From Candidatus Saccharimonadota bacterium (GTDB lineage: Bacteria; Patescibacteriota; Saccharimonadia; Saccharimonadales; Saccharimonadaceae): 13,407 bases of DNA. The position numbers and the translations under genes were made by a program. Below, piece by piece: positions 6,241-12,509 of the stretch; within the stretch, counting starts at the first letter, position 1, and each line of letters begins with the position of its first letter. The stretch is from assembly GCA_020428265.1 (NCBI GenBank), contig JAGQND010000015.1, positions 1 to 13,407 of the forward strand. Direction: 5' to 3'. Under the pieces are notes generated by a model that was given only the letters and a program-made list of their open reading frames with translations, was not told where the DNA came from and searched no databases.

Positions 6241-6726
6241 CTATTTGCGCGTAACTTTTACCATAGCGTGACGAATCGGCTCACCCTTTAGTAGGTATCC
6301 AGCCTGGAGTTCCTCGGCTATCACTTCCGTATCTCCCTCGGCATCTTCGTCAAACTGAATAGCCTCGTGTAAGCTAGGGTTAAACGCCAACCCAGGAGTC
6401 GCATCGATGCGCTTTACATCCATGCCATCTAGCGCCTTGTCGAGATTGCGTGCTACCGCCGCCACACCTTGCGCCCACTTATTGTCGGCAAGCTCCGCAG
6501 GCATATGACCAAGTGCGCGCTCAATATTGTCTACCACCGGTAGCAACTTCAGTACCGCAGTAGCTTCGCCAGTCATGCGTGCCATTTGCTTTTCGGTATC
6601 TACGCGTTTGCGGTAGTTCTCAAAATCAGCACGCGTGCGCTGCAGGTCACCCGTAAGTTCCGCAATCTGCTGCTCCAAAGCGCCCTGTTCTTCGTTCAAA
6701 TTATCATCATTATTTTTGCGTGCCAT
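6241..6726 (-). CDS. grpE: GrpE nucleotide exchange factor for DnaK
   Basis: GrpE releases ADP from DnaK and so resets the Hsp70 cycle in the cytoplasm. The protein has 161 residues, at the short end of the family. Residues 13-45 are the long N-terminal coiled coil with ADFENYRKR (33-41), the family's helix motif. LLPVVDNIERAL (61-72) is the conserved dimer region. FNPSLHEAI (115-123) and EELQAGYLLKGEPIRHAMV (138-156) form the C-terminal beta domain that contacts the DnaK nucleotide domain. The ATG follows the hrcA stop with no gap. An ideal AGGAGG lies 8 nt upstream inside the last hrcA codons, so translation is coupled. No dnaK or dnaJ follows; tatA comes next from a separate promoter. Heat-shock control is expected through the CIRCE upstream of hrcA. 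Confidence 0.95.
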   Translation of the reverse strand: MARKNNDDNLNEEQGALEQQIAELTGDLQRTRADFENYRKRVDTEKQMARMTGEATAVLKLLPVVDNIERALGHMPAELADNKWAQGVAAVARNLDKALDGMDVKRIDATPGLAFNPSLHEAIQFDEDAEGDTEVIAEELQAGYLLKGEPIRHAMVKVTRK

Positions 6727-7431
6727 CTATAAAACCTCCTCAAGCATTGCACCAGCATGGCGCACTAGTCGCATTACCTTGCCGTAGCTCTGGCGAGTTG
6801 GACCCAGCACACCAATGTAACTTTTATCACTATATGGCGAGCGAAACCTACTAATTATCAAACTCGCGCCGCTCTGCTTGCCTATCGGATTCTCGCTACC
6901 TATATACACGTTCAGAGGCTCATTTGGAGATGCTTCGCGTAGCCATGGCTCTAGATTGTCTAGTAATTGCGCCACAGCCTGTACGTGCGCACCACCGTTA
7001 AATTCTGGGTGACTAAACAAATTACTCATGCCGTTTACGTATAATTCGTCGCCAATTGTCGCCAAGCCTAGATTGTGAGTCAAATCCACCAAGCTATCTA
7101 CCGCACTACGTATTGCACGGTCGGCACGGTCGCTAGTTTGCACCCTTGCCTCAATCGCTCTCGTACTACGATCGAGTTTAGGTACTTCTGTGGCCTGAGC
7201 TTCGTTTATAGCATTTACGTAGAACCTGTAACCTTTGTCGGTAGGCACGCGGCCAGCACTGGTGTGAGGCTGGGCTATAAACCCGAATTCCTCTAGCTTA
7301 GCCATTTCGGCGCGTATAGTTGCGCTCGATACACCAAAAAGTTTAGCCAAAGTAACACTACCTACTGGTGATGCTATTTCAGCATATTGCTCTATAATTG
7401 CGGCTAATATTTGAACTTGGCGCTCTGTCAT
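6727..7431 (-). CDS. hrcA: HrcA heat-shock repressor, compact form
   Basis: HrcA represses class I heat-shock genes by binding CIRCE and depends on chaperone activity to stay folded. With the ATG at 7429-7431 it has 234 residues, against about 340 in typical HrcA. Residues 1-70 are the winged-helix DNA-binding part (RQVQILAAIIEQYAEIASPV; VSSATIRAEMAKLEEFGF; then GRVPTDKGYR at 60-69). The C-terminal part retains GLATIGD (122-128), SLIISRFRSPY-type strands and GPTRQSYGKVM (210-220), the family's closing GAF-like motif. The missing length corresponds to the inserted dimerising domain and parts of the GAF-like region. A GTG further upstream would lie inside the CIRCE, so the later ATG is preferred. 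The gene is followed directly by grpE. The promoter -35 lies inside the CIRCE spacer, so the gene should repress itself. Confidence 0.92.
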   Translation of the reverse strand: MTERQVQILAAIIEQYAEIASPVGSVTLAKLFGVSSATIRAEMAKLEEFGFIAQPHTSAGRVPTDKGYRFYVNAINEAQATEVPKLDRSTRAIEARVQTSDRADRAIRSAVDSLVDLTHNLGLATIGDELYVNGMSNLFSHPEFNGGAHVQAVAQLLDNLEPWLREASPNEPLNVYIGSENPIGKQSGASLIISRFRSPYSDKSYIGVLGPTRQSYGKVMRLVRHAGAMLEEVL

Positions 7432-7437
7432 ACTTTT

Positions 7438-7466
7438 ATTATACGCATATACTAGCACTCTTGCAA
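7438..7466 (-). promoter_or_regulatory. hrcA-grpE promoter, leaderless
   Basis: TTGCAA (7461-7466), a 17-bp spacer and a perfect TATAAT (7438-7443) stand on the reverse strand. The -10 ends 6 nt before the hrcA ATG, so the mRNA would begin at or beside the start codon. The -35 lies wholly within the CIRCE spacer, which makes repression by HrcA direct. Confidence 0.65.
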
Positions 7467-7478
7467 CTAGAGTGCTAA
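7452..7478. promoter_or_regulatory. CIRCE operator (HrcA binding site)
   Basis: The arms CTAGCACTC and GAGTGCTAA are separated by 9 bp (TTGCAACTA). The consensus is TTAGCACTC-N9-GAGTGCTAA, so only the first base of one arm differs. It overlaps the hrcA -35 and ends 3 bp before the -35 of the divergent kinase gene. Confidence 0.95.
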
Positions 7479-7481
7479 AGT

Positions 7482-7510
7482 TTGCGAATATGTACCGCCT
7501 TCCTTATACT
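7482..7510 (+). promoter_or_regulatory. Promoter of the adenylate-kinase-like gene, leaderless
   Basis: TTGCGA (7482-7487), a 17-bp spacer and TATACT (7505-7510) precede the ATG at 7517 by 6 nt. There is no room for a Shine-Dalgarno. The CIRCE ends 3 bp upstream of the -35, so HrcA bound there could also affect this promoter. Confidence 0.6.
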
Positions 7511-7516
7511 TGATAT

Positions 7517-8170
7517 ATGGAAAAACCACCAATACCGACAGAACACACAGAAACAATCCGAAAATGGCTAGGCAGCGGCGCAATCAATATATTTGGCTTG
7601 CCATTTGCTGGCAAAGATACTCACGGTCGCCAGCTTGCAGAGCTTCTAGACGCCCCGCTCCTAAGTAGTGGTGATGTATTTCGTGCTAGTCGCGACATAC
7701 TGACGCCAGAAGATTTAGCAACACTCGACAGCGGTGGGCTACCTCCAAGCGATGTATTCTTAAAACTTTTTACACCGTATTTCGAAAAGACAGAATTCGC
7801 CGGTCGGCCGCTCATACTTAGCTCGGTCGGTCGCTGGCTAGGCGAAGAAGTTGGCGTATTGAACGCCGCCGAAAGGTCAAACCACCCCATAAAAGCTGTA
7901 GTATACCTGCACCTCGCCGAAGACCAAGTTCACACTCGATTCTTAAAATCCAAAGAGCTACAAGACCGCGGCGAGCGCCATGACGACGAAGAGCACAAAC
8001 TAGATAAGCGCATTGACGAGTTCAACCAAAAAACCATACCCGTAGTAGAAGAATACCGCAAACGCGGACTACTAATAGAAGTAAATAGCGACGCTCCAAA
8101 AGACGAAGTATTCGACAATATAATCGCACGCTTGTTCATGATTGCTTCGCGCGACTTTAAAGCTAATTAG
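7517..8170 (+). CDS. Adenylate kinase-like nucleoside monophosphate kinase
   Basis: This 217-residue P-loop kinase of the adenylate kinase fold is predicted to transfer phosphate between ATP and an NMP. The P-loop is GLPFAGKDT (27-35), where family members usually read GxPGxGKGT. LLSSGDVFRA (48-57) matches the conserved NMP-binding 'STGDLLR' region. The usual DGFPR segment is replaced by SSVGRW (102-107), so substrate contacts differ. RGERHDD (151-157) and KRI (164-166) form the LID arginines and resemble the short-LID UMP/CMP kinase type. The zinc-binding LID of many Gram-positive enzymes is absent. Whether it is the cell's true Adk or a side paralogue cannot be told here, so I leave the symbol blank. 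It is divergent from hrcA and its TAG overlaps the lepA stop codon. Confidence 0.75.
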   Translation: MEKPPIPTEHTETIRKWLGSGAINIFGLPFAGKDTHGRQLAELLDAPLLSSGDVFRASRDILTPEDLATLDSGGLPPSDVFLKLFTPYFEKTEFAGRPLILSSVGRWLGEEVGVLNAAERSNHPIKAVVYLHLAEDQVHTRFLKSKELQDRGERHDDEEHKLDKRIDEFNQKTIPVVEEYRKRGLLIEVNSDAPKDEVFDNIIARLFMIASRDFKAN

Positions 8171-9945
8171 TCTCTTTTTAGCATCACAGTAAATGCTTCA
8201 CTAGGTATATCTACCTTGCCGAAACGCTTCATGCGCTTTTTACCCTTAGCCTGCTTGGCTAAAAGCTTCTTTTTGCGTGACACGTCGCCGCCATACAAAT
8301 ACCCAGTTACGTCTTTGCGGTACGCACTTATGTCTTCACGTGCTATAAACCGCCCGCTTATGGCAGCCTGCAAGCTAACCTGAAAGTTCTGTCGCGGTAT
8401 TACATCTTTGAGCTTAGCTACGACTTCGCGGCCCACACGCTGCGCTTCACTGCGGTGTAACATTAGTGATAGCGAGTCTACCATTTCACCCGATACGTAA
8501 AAATCCACACGAACTAAATCTTCGGCACGATAGTCGCTTAACTCATAATTAAAACTTCCGTAACCGCTGGTGACACTTTTTAGCTGGTCATAAAAATCCG
8601 TCAATAAATTCGCAAGCGGAGCTTCAAAACTTATTAGCGCACGTTCATCTATATAGCTCAGGTTTTTTTGCAAGCCGCGCTTGCCTACTATTAGCTGTAT
8701 CACTGCGCCTATGTAATCTTTGGGTACCACGATTTCGCCGTTTATCCATGGCTCACGGATTTCGGTAACGCGACTCACATCTGGCAAATCACTGGCACTT
8801 TTTATGTCTAGTTCCTCGCCATTAGTTAGCGACACCTGGTAGTCGGTACTAGGGTTGGTCACCACTAAGTCTAGATTGTATTCACGCTCCAGGCGCTCGC
8901 GGATAATTTCCATGTGCAGCAAGCCCAGGAATCCTATGCGTACGCCAAAGCCTAAAATTGGCGAATTTTCGGGCTCAAACTGCAGAGCGCTATCACTCAG
9001 GCTGAGCTTTTCTACTGCTTCCTTGAGGTCATTGTAATCTTCGTTGCTCACCGGGAAGAACCCAGCATAAACAAATGGCTTAACGTGCTGATACCCAGGT
9101 AGCGGCTCGGTAGCATGCGCTCGCTTTACAGTCACGGTGTCACCCACGCGAGCATCACGTGTGGTCTTGAGGTTTGTCACGATGTAACCGATTTCGCCAG
9201 ATTGCAGTTCTTTGCCAGGTGTCATACCAGGTGTTAGCGCACCAACTTCCAGCGCAATGCCGCCCGCACCGGTAGCCAGCATTTTGATATTTGCGTTTTT
9301 AGCAATGTGACCATCAAAAACACGTACATACAGGATAACGCCTCGATAATCATCATAATAAGAGTCAAAAATAAGGGCACGTGTTTCTGGATTTTTTGGC
9401 GGCTTGGGCGCAGGGACATCAGTCACAACACGGTCCAAAACTTGATTTACGCCCAAACCAGTCTTGGCGCTAATCTGCAAAATATCTTCAAACTTGCAGC
9501 CGAGTAAGCTGACAATCTCTGCGCCAACCCGCTGCACATCGGCCGCCGGCAAATCAATTTTGTTAAGCACGGGGATTATGGTTAAATCTGCCGCCATGGC
9601 TAAGTAGACGTTAGCCAGCGTCTGCGCCTGAATACCCTGGCTAGCATCTACTACCAATAGCGCACCCTCGCAGGCTTGCAAACTGCGCGACACTTCGTAG
9701 CTAAAATCCACATGGCCCGGCGTATCAATCAAATTCAGTTCATAATCCTTGTAGCGCATTCTAACAGGGGCCAATTTAATGGTAATCCCCTTTTCACGCT
9801 CCAAATCCATTTTGTCCAGCAGCTGCGCCTTCATGTCGCGCGCCTGTACGGTGCCGGTTAACTCTAAGAGTCGATCCGCCAAGGTAGACTTGCCGTGATC
9901 AATGTGGGCAATAATACAAAAATTTCTAATACGGTCCTGTTGCAT
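8167..9945 (-). CDS. lepA: LepA / EF4 ribosome back-translocating GTPase
   Basis: EF4 is a ribosome-binding translational GTPase that acts on stalled or mispositioned ribosomes. The protein is full length (592 residues). It has G1 AHIDHGKS (13-20), switch I EREKGITIK (49-57), G3 DTPGH (74-78) and G4 NKID (128-131). EF-G-like domains follow, and the LepA-specific C-terminal domain ends KKRMKRFGKVDIPSEAF. The start ATG at 9943-9945 is preferred because a perfect TATAAT (9953-9958) ends 7 nt before it and family members begin just before IRNF. An ATG at 9952-9954 would overlap that box. Isoleucine codons differ sharply within the gene. From 8167 to 8880 there are 12 ATA, 2 ATC and no ATT. From 8881 to the start there are 2 ATA, 6 ATC and 17 ATT. 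The stop overlaps the stop of the convergent kinase gene. Confidence 0.96.
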   Translation of the reverse strand: MQQDRIRNFCIIAHIDHGKSTLADRLLELTGTVQARDMKAQLLDKMDLEREKGITIKLAPVRMRYKDYELNLIDTPGHVDFSYEVSRSLQACEGALLVVDASQGIQAQTLANVYLAMAADLTIIPVLNKIDLPAADVQRVGAEIVSLLGCKFEDILQISAKTGLGVNQVLDRVVTDVPAPKPPKNPETRALIFDSYYDDYRGVILYVRVFDGHIAKNANIKMLATGAGGIALEVGALTPGMTPGKELQSGEIGYIVTNLKTTRDARVGDTVTVKRAHATEPLPGYQHVKPFVYAGFFPVSNEDYNDLKEAVEKLSLSDSALQFEPENSPILGFGVRIGFLGLLHMEIIRERLEREYNLDLVVTNPSTDYQVSLTNGEELDIKSASDLPDVSRVTEIREPWINGEIVVPKDYIGAVIQLIVGKRGLQKNLSYIDERALISFEAPLANLLTDFYDQLKSVTSGYGSFNYELSDYRAEDLVRVDFYVSGEMVDSLSLMLHRSEAQRVGREVVAKLKDVIPRQNFQVSLQAAISGRFIAREDISAYRKDVTGYLYGGDVSRKKKLLAKQAKGKKRMKRFGKVDIPSEAFTVMLKRD

Positions 9946-9952
9946 CAGAGAC

Positions 9953-9958
9953 ATTATA
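9953..9958 (-). promoter_or_regulatory. -10 box of a candidate leaderless lepA promoter
   Basis: A perfect TATAAT on the reverse strand ends 7 nt before the ATG at 9945 and lies in the 30-nt gap after the small upstream gene. The -35 region is poor, so lepA may also be read through from radC. Confidence 0.4.
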
Positions 9959-9975
9959 CCGTATAAGGGGTAAAA

Positions 9976-10230
9976 CTACTGCCGATAGTCCGGCTGGTCC
10001 AGTTTGACTACCTTGTAGTGCCGCTGCAAATAGGTTAGATGACGCACCAGTTGGTCTAGCTGCGGGTGAGCTTCTTTGCCGACTGTTGGCATATGTAAAA
10101 TTGCATCTAACTGCGTGGCAATGGTAATAAAACAATCCCCGGACTTTGCTAAAACATCTGTTGGCAGGTCTGGTGAATCTGCAATGTCGTGCAGCAAACG
10201 CTGTGGCTGCATGGCCATAGTGTAGGTCAT
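9976..10230 (-). CDS. Small conserved-looking protein of unknown function, coupled to radC
   Basis: This 84-residue soluble, mostly helical protein is one I do not recognise. It contains SGDCFITIATQLDAILHMP (30-48) and a second helical part PQLDQLVRHLTYLQRHYKVV. There is no signal peptide, membrane segment or metal-binding motif. Its ATG overlaps the radC TGA in an ATGA junction, which points to translational coupling. The reading frame is supported by that junction, by codon use like radC (Ile almost all ATT), and by the absence of any competing frame. It lies between radC and lepA. A four-helix or helical-hairpin accessory protein is the most that can be said. Confidence 0.6.
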   Translation of the reverse strand: MTYTMAMQPQRLLHDIADSPDLPTDVLAKSGDCFITIATQLDAILHMPTVGKEAHPQLDQLVRHLTYLQRHYKVVKLDQPDYRQ

Positions 10231-10970
10231 ATATTACTCGTCTCTCTAATGCTTATGTAGCGGTCCCCGCTAATAATTAGGTGGTCCAGCAGTTCTATGC
10301 CCAAAATTTGACCTGCCGCCTCTAGCTGCTCTGTTACTTCTACGTCTGCGCTCGTTGGCTCTAAGCTGCCGGATGGGTGGTTGTGCGCCACAATAATGGC
10401 CACCGCGCCGCGCTCCAGGGCGGGCTGAAACACCTCCCGCGGGTGGACGACATTGCTGGTTAGGGTCCCGACAGAAATGACTTCATCGTGCACAACTTGG
10501 TAGCGGCTATTAAGATACAGCCCGCGCAGTTGCTCTTTTTGCAGGTAGCCCATAGACTGCATGTGCTGGTAGGCTTGCTTGGCTGTTCTAATGTGTAGCG
10601 GGCGGCCAGCACTGGTGGCGTAATAGCGACGCCCTAGTTCAAAGGCAGCAATAACTTGGGCGGCTTTGGTAAGCGGAATACCCGTAGCGTCTGCTAACCG
10701 CTGGGCATTGAGCTCTGAGCCGATGGTGCGCTCTCCGTACTCATGCACGGCGCGTTTGGCCATGGCCAATACGTCTTCTTTTACCGTGCCGGTGCGCCAG
10801 AGTACAGCTACCAGCTCTGCAACGCTGAGTTGGCCTGGACCACTTTTGACTAGTTTCTCATAGGGGCGATCTGCCTCCTCCATGTCACGCACGCGCAGGA
10901 CATACTGGCCTGAACGCGGACGCTCTCCTAGTAGACAATCTTGGTCGGTGATTTTGTAGGTTGTATTCAT
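10227..10970 (-). CDS. radC: RadC family JAB/MPN-domain protein
   Basis: RadC proteins have a UvrA/RuvA-like helix-hairpin-helix region followed by a JAMM metalloprotease-like domain; their cellular role is unsettled despite the DNA-repair name. The protein has 247 residues. ERPYEKLVKSGPGQLSVAEL-type residues (35-52) and LADATGIPLTKAAQVIAAFE (92-111) form the N-terminal half. The JAMM metal site is E163, H196 and H198 in AHNHPSG (195-201), and D209. The essential residues are therefore intact. The start ATG at 10968-10970 is chosen because TATACT (10978-10983) ends 7 nt upstream; a TTG eight codons earlier would lie in the promoter and repeat. Copy 1 of the 69-bp repeat begins 17 bp upstream. 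Downstream it overlaps the 84-residue gene by 4 nt. Confidence 0.93.
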   Translation of the reverse strand: MNTTYKITDQDCLLGERPRSGQYVLRVRDMEEADRPYEKLVKSGPGQLSVAELVAVLWRTGTVKEDVLAMAKRAVHEYGERTIGSELNAQRLADATGIPLTKAAQVIAAFELGRRYYATSAGRPLHIRTAKQAYQHMQSMGYLQKEQLRGLYLNSRYQVVHDEVISVGTLTSNVVHPREVFQPALERGAVAIIVAHNHPSGSLEPTSADVEVTEQLEAAGQILGIELLDHLIISGDRYISIRETSNI

Positions 10971-10977
10971 ATTCTTA

Positions 10978-10983
10978 AGTATA
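10978..10983 (-). promoter_or_regulatory. -10 box of a candidate leaderless radC promoter
   Basis: TATACT on the reverse strand ends 7 nt before the radC ATG. Its -35 position falls inside the AT-rich 69-bp repeat, where no good match to TTGACA is seen. Confidence 0.4.
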
Positions 10984-10986
10984 CCC

Positions 10987-11055
10987 CGCCCCAAAAGTGA
11001 AATATTAAAAAATTATTAACTTTTTGCTTTTACCCCTGTAAAGATTTTTAGTTTT
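10987..11055. repeat. 69-bp direct repeat, copy 1
   Basis: It is identical to 12107-12175 at 66 of 69 positions (differences at 10999, 11010 and 11030). It is AT-rich and contains TTACCCCTGTAAAGATTTTT in the plus direction. It holds the end of the stop codon of the DUF3137-like gene and reaches to the radC promoter. Together with copy 2 it brackets exactly one gene, with a period of 1120 bp. Confidence 0.9.
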
Positions 11056-12067
11056 ACCAAAGATTTTTTAATAGTACACCTAGAAGACAGCCTACTATAT
11101 ATGCTGTTATTATCGTGGAAGTTTTTCTAAGAAGTATCCAGAGATTGTAAAAAATCGCCCAACGCTGCATGCGTGAAATAGTAACAGGAATAGTATTGGC
11201 TATAGACTCAAACGTATGATTTGCCACCTGCGGAACAAACTCCCTAAGGCAGGCGTCAATTGCCTCTAGACAGGCACCAAAATCTTCCCGGGAGAGTATT
11301 TGGCTGTCATGAATCAGATATAGATGGTCTTTATACAGTTCGTAGTCAAAATTATGTCCGCGTTCCTTTAGCTCCAGCATGACATCTGGCGTTAATATTA
11401 CTAATGAATCGAGTGCTCTAGGATTAGCGGCATAGACTTTAAAATGCTTGTTGAAATCTCCCTCTAAATCTGTGACCCGGTTTGCGCGCGGTAGTTTCTT
11501 GTTAAGCGACCATAGGTCATCATTGTGCCTTGTAAAGTGATTTTGCGATGTTGCGTCAATAAAAATATGTGGCACTTGCGCATTGAGCGGCACTTTAATA
11601 ATGAAGTAGTCGAGCTTGAACTGGAACTGTTCATCGGTTAGCCACTTACTGATTGAATAGGTAAATGCATTTTCTTGAACGACAGCCCCTGAGCCGGGGA
11701 GCAAAGCAACTTTTTTATAATCAATTAGCAGGGCTTCGCTGGCGATCACAGTACCCGATTTAACAGCACATTCAAGCGGAATCTTGTTGGAATAATCCAA
11801 GATACGCCCGCCATATTTTTGAATTCCCTCTTGCCAAATACTCTCACTGAGTCTAACTCTGTACAGCCATGCAAGCAGGGCGCCACAAACCGTTAGAAAA
11901 ACTGACGCCATAAGCATGAAGCCAAACGAGTCACCGCCGCTTTCTGTATCTGTTCCAATGCCTAAAAAGACACTGCTCATACCTAACAGAACTATTGAAA
12001 ACAAAGTGATCGGCCTTCTGGAGTTTTCAATGATGCTATAACGTTTTCTAAGCGTCTTGTAGTCCAT
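11054..12067 (-). CDS. DUF3137-like membrane protein flanked by direct repeats
   Basis: This protein of about 337 residues has two N-terminal membrane helices (about 19-38 and 48-69), a large soluble domain (80-290) and a C-terminal helix (about 313-333). LEGDFNKHFKVYA (201-213) followed by LTPDVMLELK (225-234) resembles the 'L-E-x-x-x-F-x-x-x-F-x-V-Y ... L-T-P' pattern of DUF3137. That family has no known function. The assignment is by pattern only. The start is either ATG 12065-12067 or an ATG four codons earlier (12077-12079). The later one follows TGG-TATGCT, an extended -10 ending 7 nt upstream, and is preferred. The gene stands alone between two 69-bp repeats and does not clearly belong to either neighbour's operon. 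It could be a small insertion or cassette. Confidence 0.7.
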   Translation of the reverse strand: MDYKTLRKRYSIIENSRRPITLFSIVLLGMSSVFLGIGTDTESGGDSFGFMLMASVFLTVCGALLAWLYRVRLSESIWQEGIQKYGGRILDYSNKIPLECAVKSGTVIASEALLIDYKKVALLPGSGAVVQENAFTYSISKWLTDEQFQFKLDYFIIKVPLNAQVPHIFIDATSQNHFTRHNDDLWSLNKKLPRANRVTDLEGDFNKHFKVYAANPRALDSLVILTPDVMLELKERGHNFDYELYKDHLYLIHDSQILSREDFGACLEAIDACLREFVPQVANHTFESIANTIPVTISRMQRWAIFYNLWILLRKTSTIITAYIVGCLLGVLLKNLW

Positions 12068-12074
12068 AGCTATG

Positions 12075-12083
12075 AGCATACCA
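12075..12083 (-). promoter_or_regulatory. Candidate extended -10 of the DUF3137-like gene
   Basis: TGG-TATGCT on the reverse strand ends 7 nt before the ATG at 12067. It is a weaker box than the others, with no clear -35. Confidence 0.3.
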
Positions 12084-12106
12084 TGACTCGTTTGCGCTAC
12101 CTAAGA

Positions 12107-12175
12107 CGCCCCAAAAGTAAAATATTAAATAATTATTAACTTTTTGCTTCTACCCCTGTAAAGATTTTTAGTTTT
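12107..12175. repeat. 69-bp direct repeat, copy 2
   Basis: It matches 10987-11055 with 3 mismatches. It contains the last two codons' edge and the stop codon of the 113-residue gene, as copy 1 contains the end of the DUF3137-like gene. On the reverse strand TTTACA and TTAATA lie 17 bp apart within it, a possible weak promoter. No GC-rich hairpin with a U-run is present. Confidence 0.9.
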
Positions 12176-12509
12176 TTGGGATGTTGGACAATTCTATAGG
12201 ACCAATATCGACAATTCTGTCTGTTGAAGGCCTATAAATAATAACTCTGCGGGCTTTTTCATAGACAATGATTTTATCGCCATTCTTTGCTTCTTTTAGG
12301 AATGGTGTTTTGAGTGCGCTCGTATCAGTTACGGTCGCCATAAGTGACGGTTTTTCTGAAGTCGGTAGTTGCATATGCTTGGACAAGCGAGCGGTCACAA
12401 CTTGTATATTATTCAAATCCTCGCTCTTGAATACCAGCCGCCAAACAGCAAAGCCTAGTATGAGTGCTAGGCAGAAGCCAATCAGTATGAATATGTAACG
12501 TCGCTTCAT
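12168..12509 (-). CDS. Small single-pass membrane protein of a CPR-type conserved family
   Basis: This 113-residue protein has KRR at the start, one membrane helix (about 5-24: IFILIGFCLALILGFAVW) and an outside domain. That domain runs LSKHMQLPTSEKPSLMATVT, then LKTPFLKEAKNGDKIIVYEK, then RRVIIYRPSTDRIVDIGPIE. I recall the pattern KHxxLPTxExPxLATVTD...FxxAxNGDKxxIYxxxxxxIIYRPSxxxIxxxxP from several CPR genomes, without a function. The ATG at 12507-12509 overlaps the stop of the tail-like gene in a TAATG junction, so translation is likely coupled; an ATG eight codons earlier is possible but would overlap that gene more. The 3' end falls in copy 2 of the 69-bp repeat. A role in surface or pilus assembly is only a guess. 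Confidence 0.7.
   Translation of the reverse strand: MKRRYIFILIGFCLALILGFAVWRLVFKSEDLNNIQVVTARLSKHMQLPTSEKPSLMATVTDTSALKTPFLKEAKNGDKIIVYEKARRVIIYRPSTDRIVDIGPIELSNIPKN

Noticed and set aside
7432..7458. Upstream GTG start for hrcA
   Set aside because: It lies inside the CIRCE and upstream of the -10 box, so it would not be on the mRNA made from that promoter.
8167..8170. Stop-codon overlap of the kinase gene and lepA as a regulatory feature
   Set aside because: A shared TTAG/CTAA between convergent genes is common in compact genomes and needs no special role.
10987..11055. Rho-independent terminator within the 69-bp repeat
   Set aside because: Only an imperfect AT pairing (CAAAAGT with ACTTTTTG) is visible; there is no GC-rich stem followed by a U-run.
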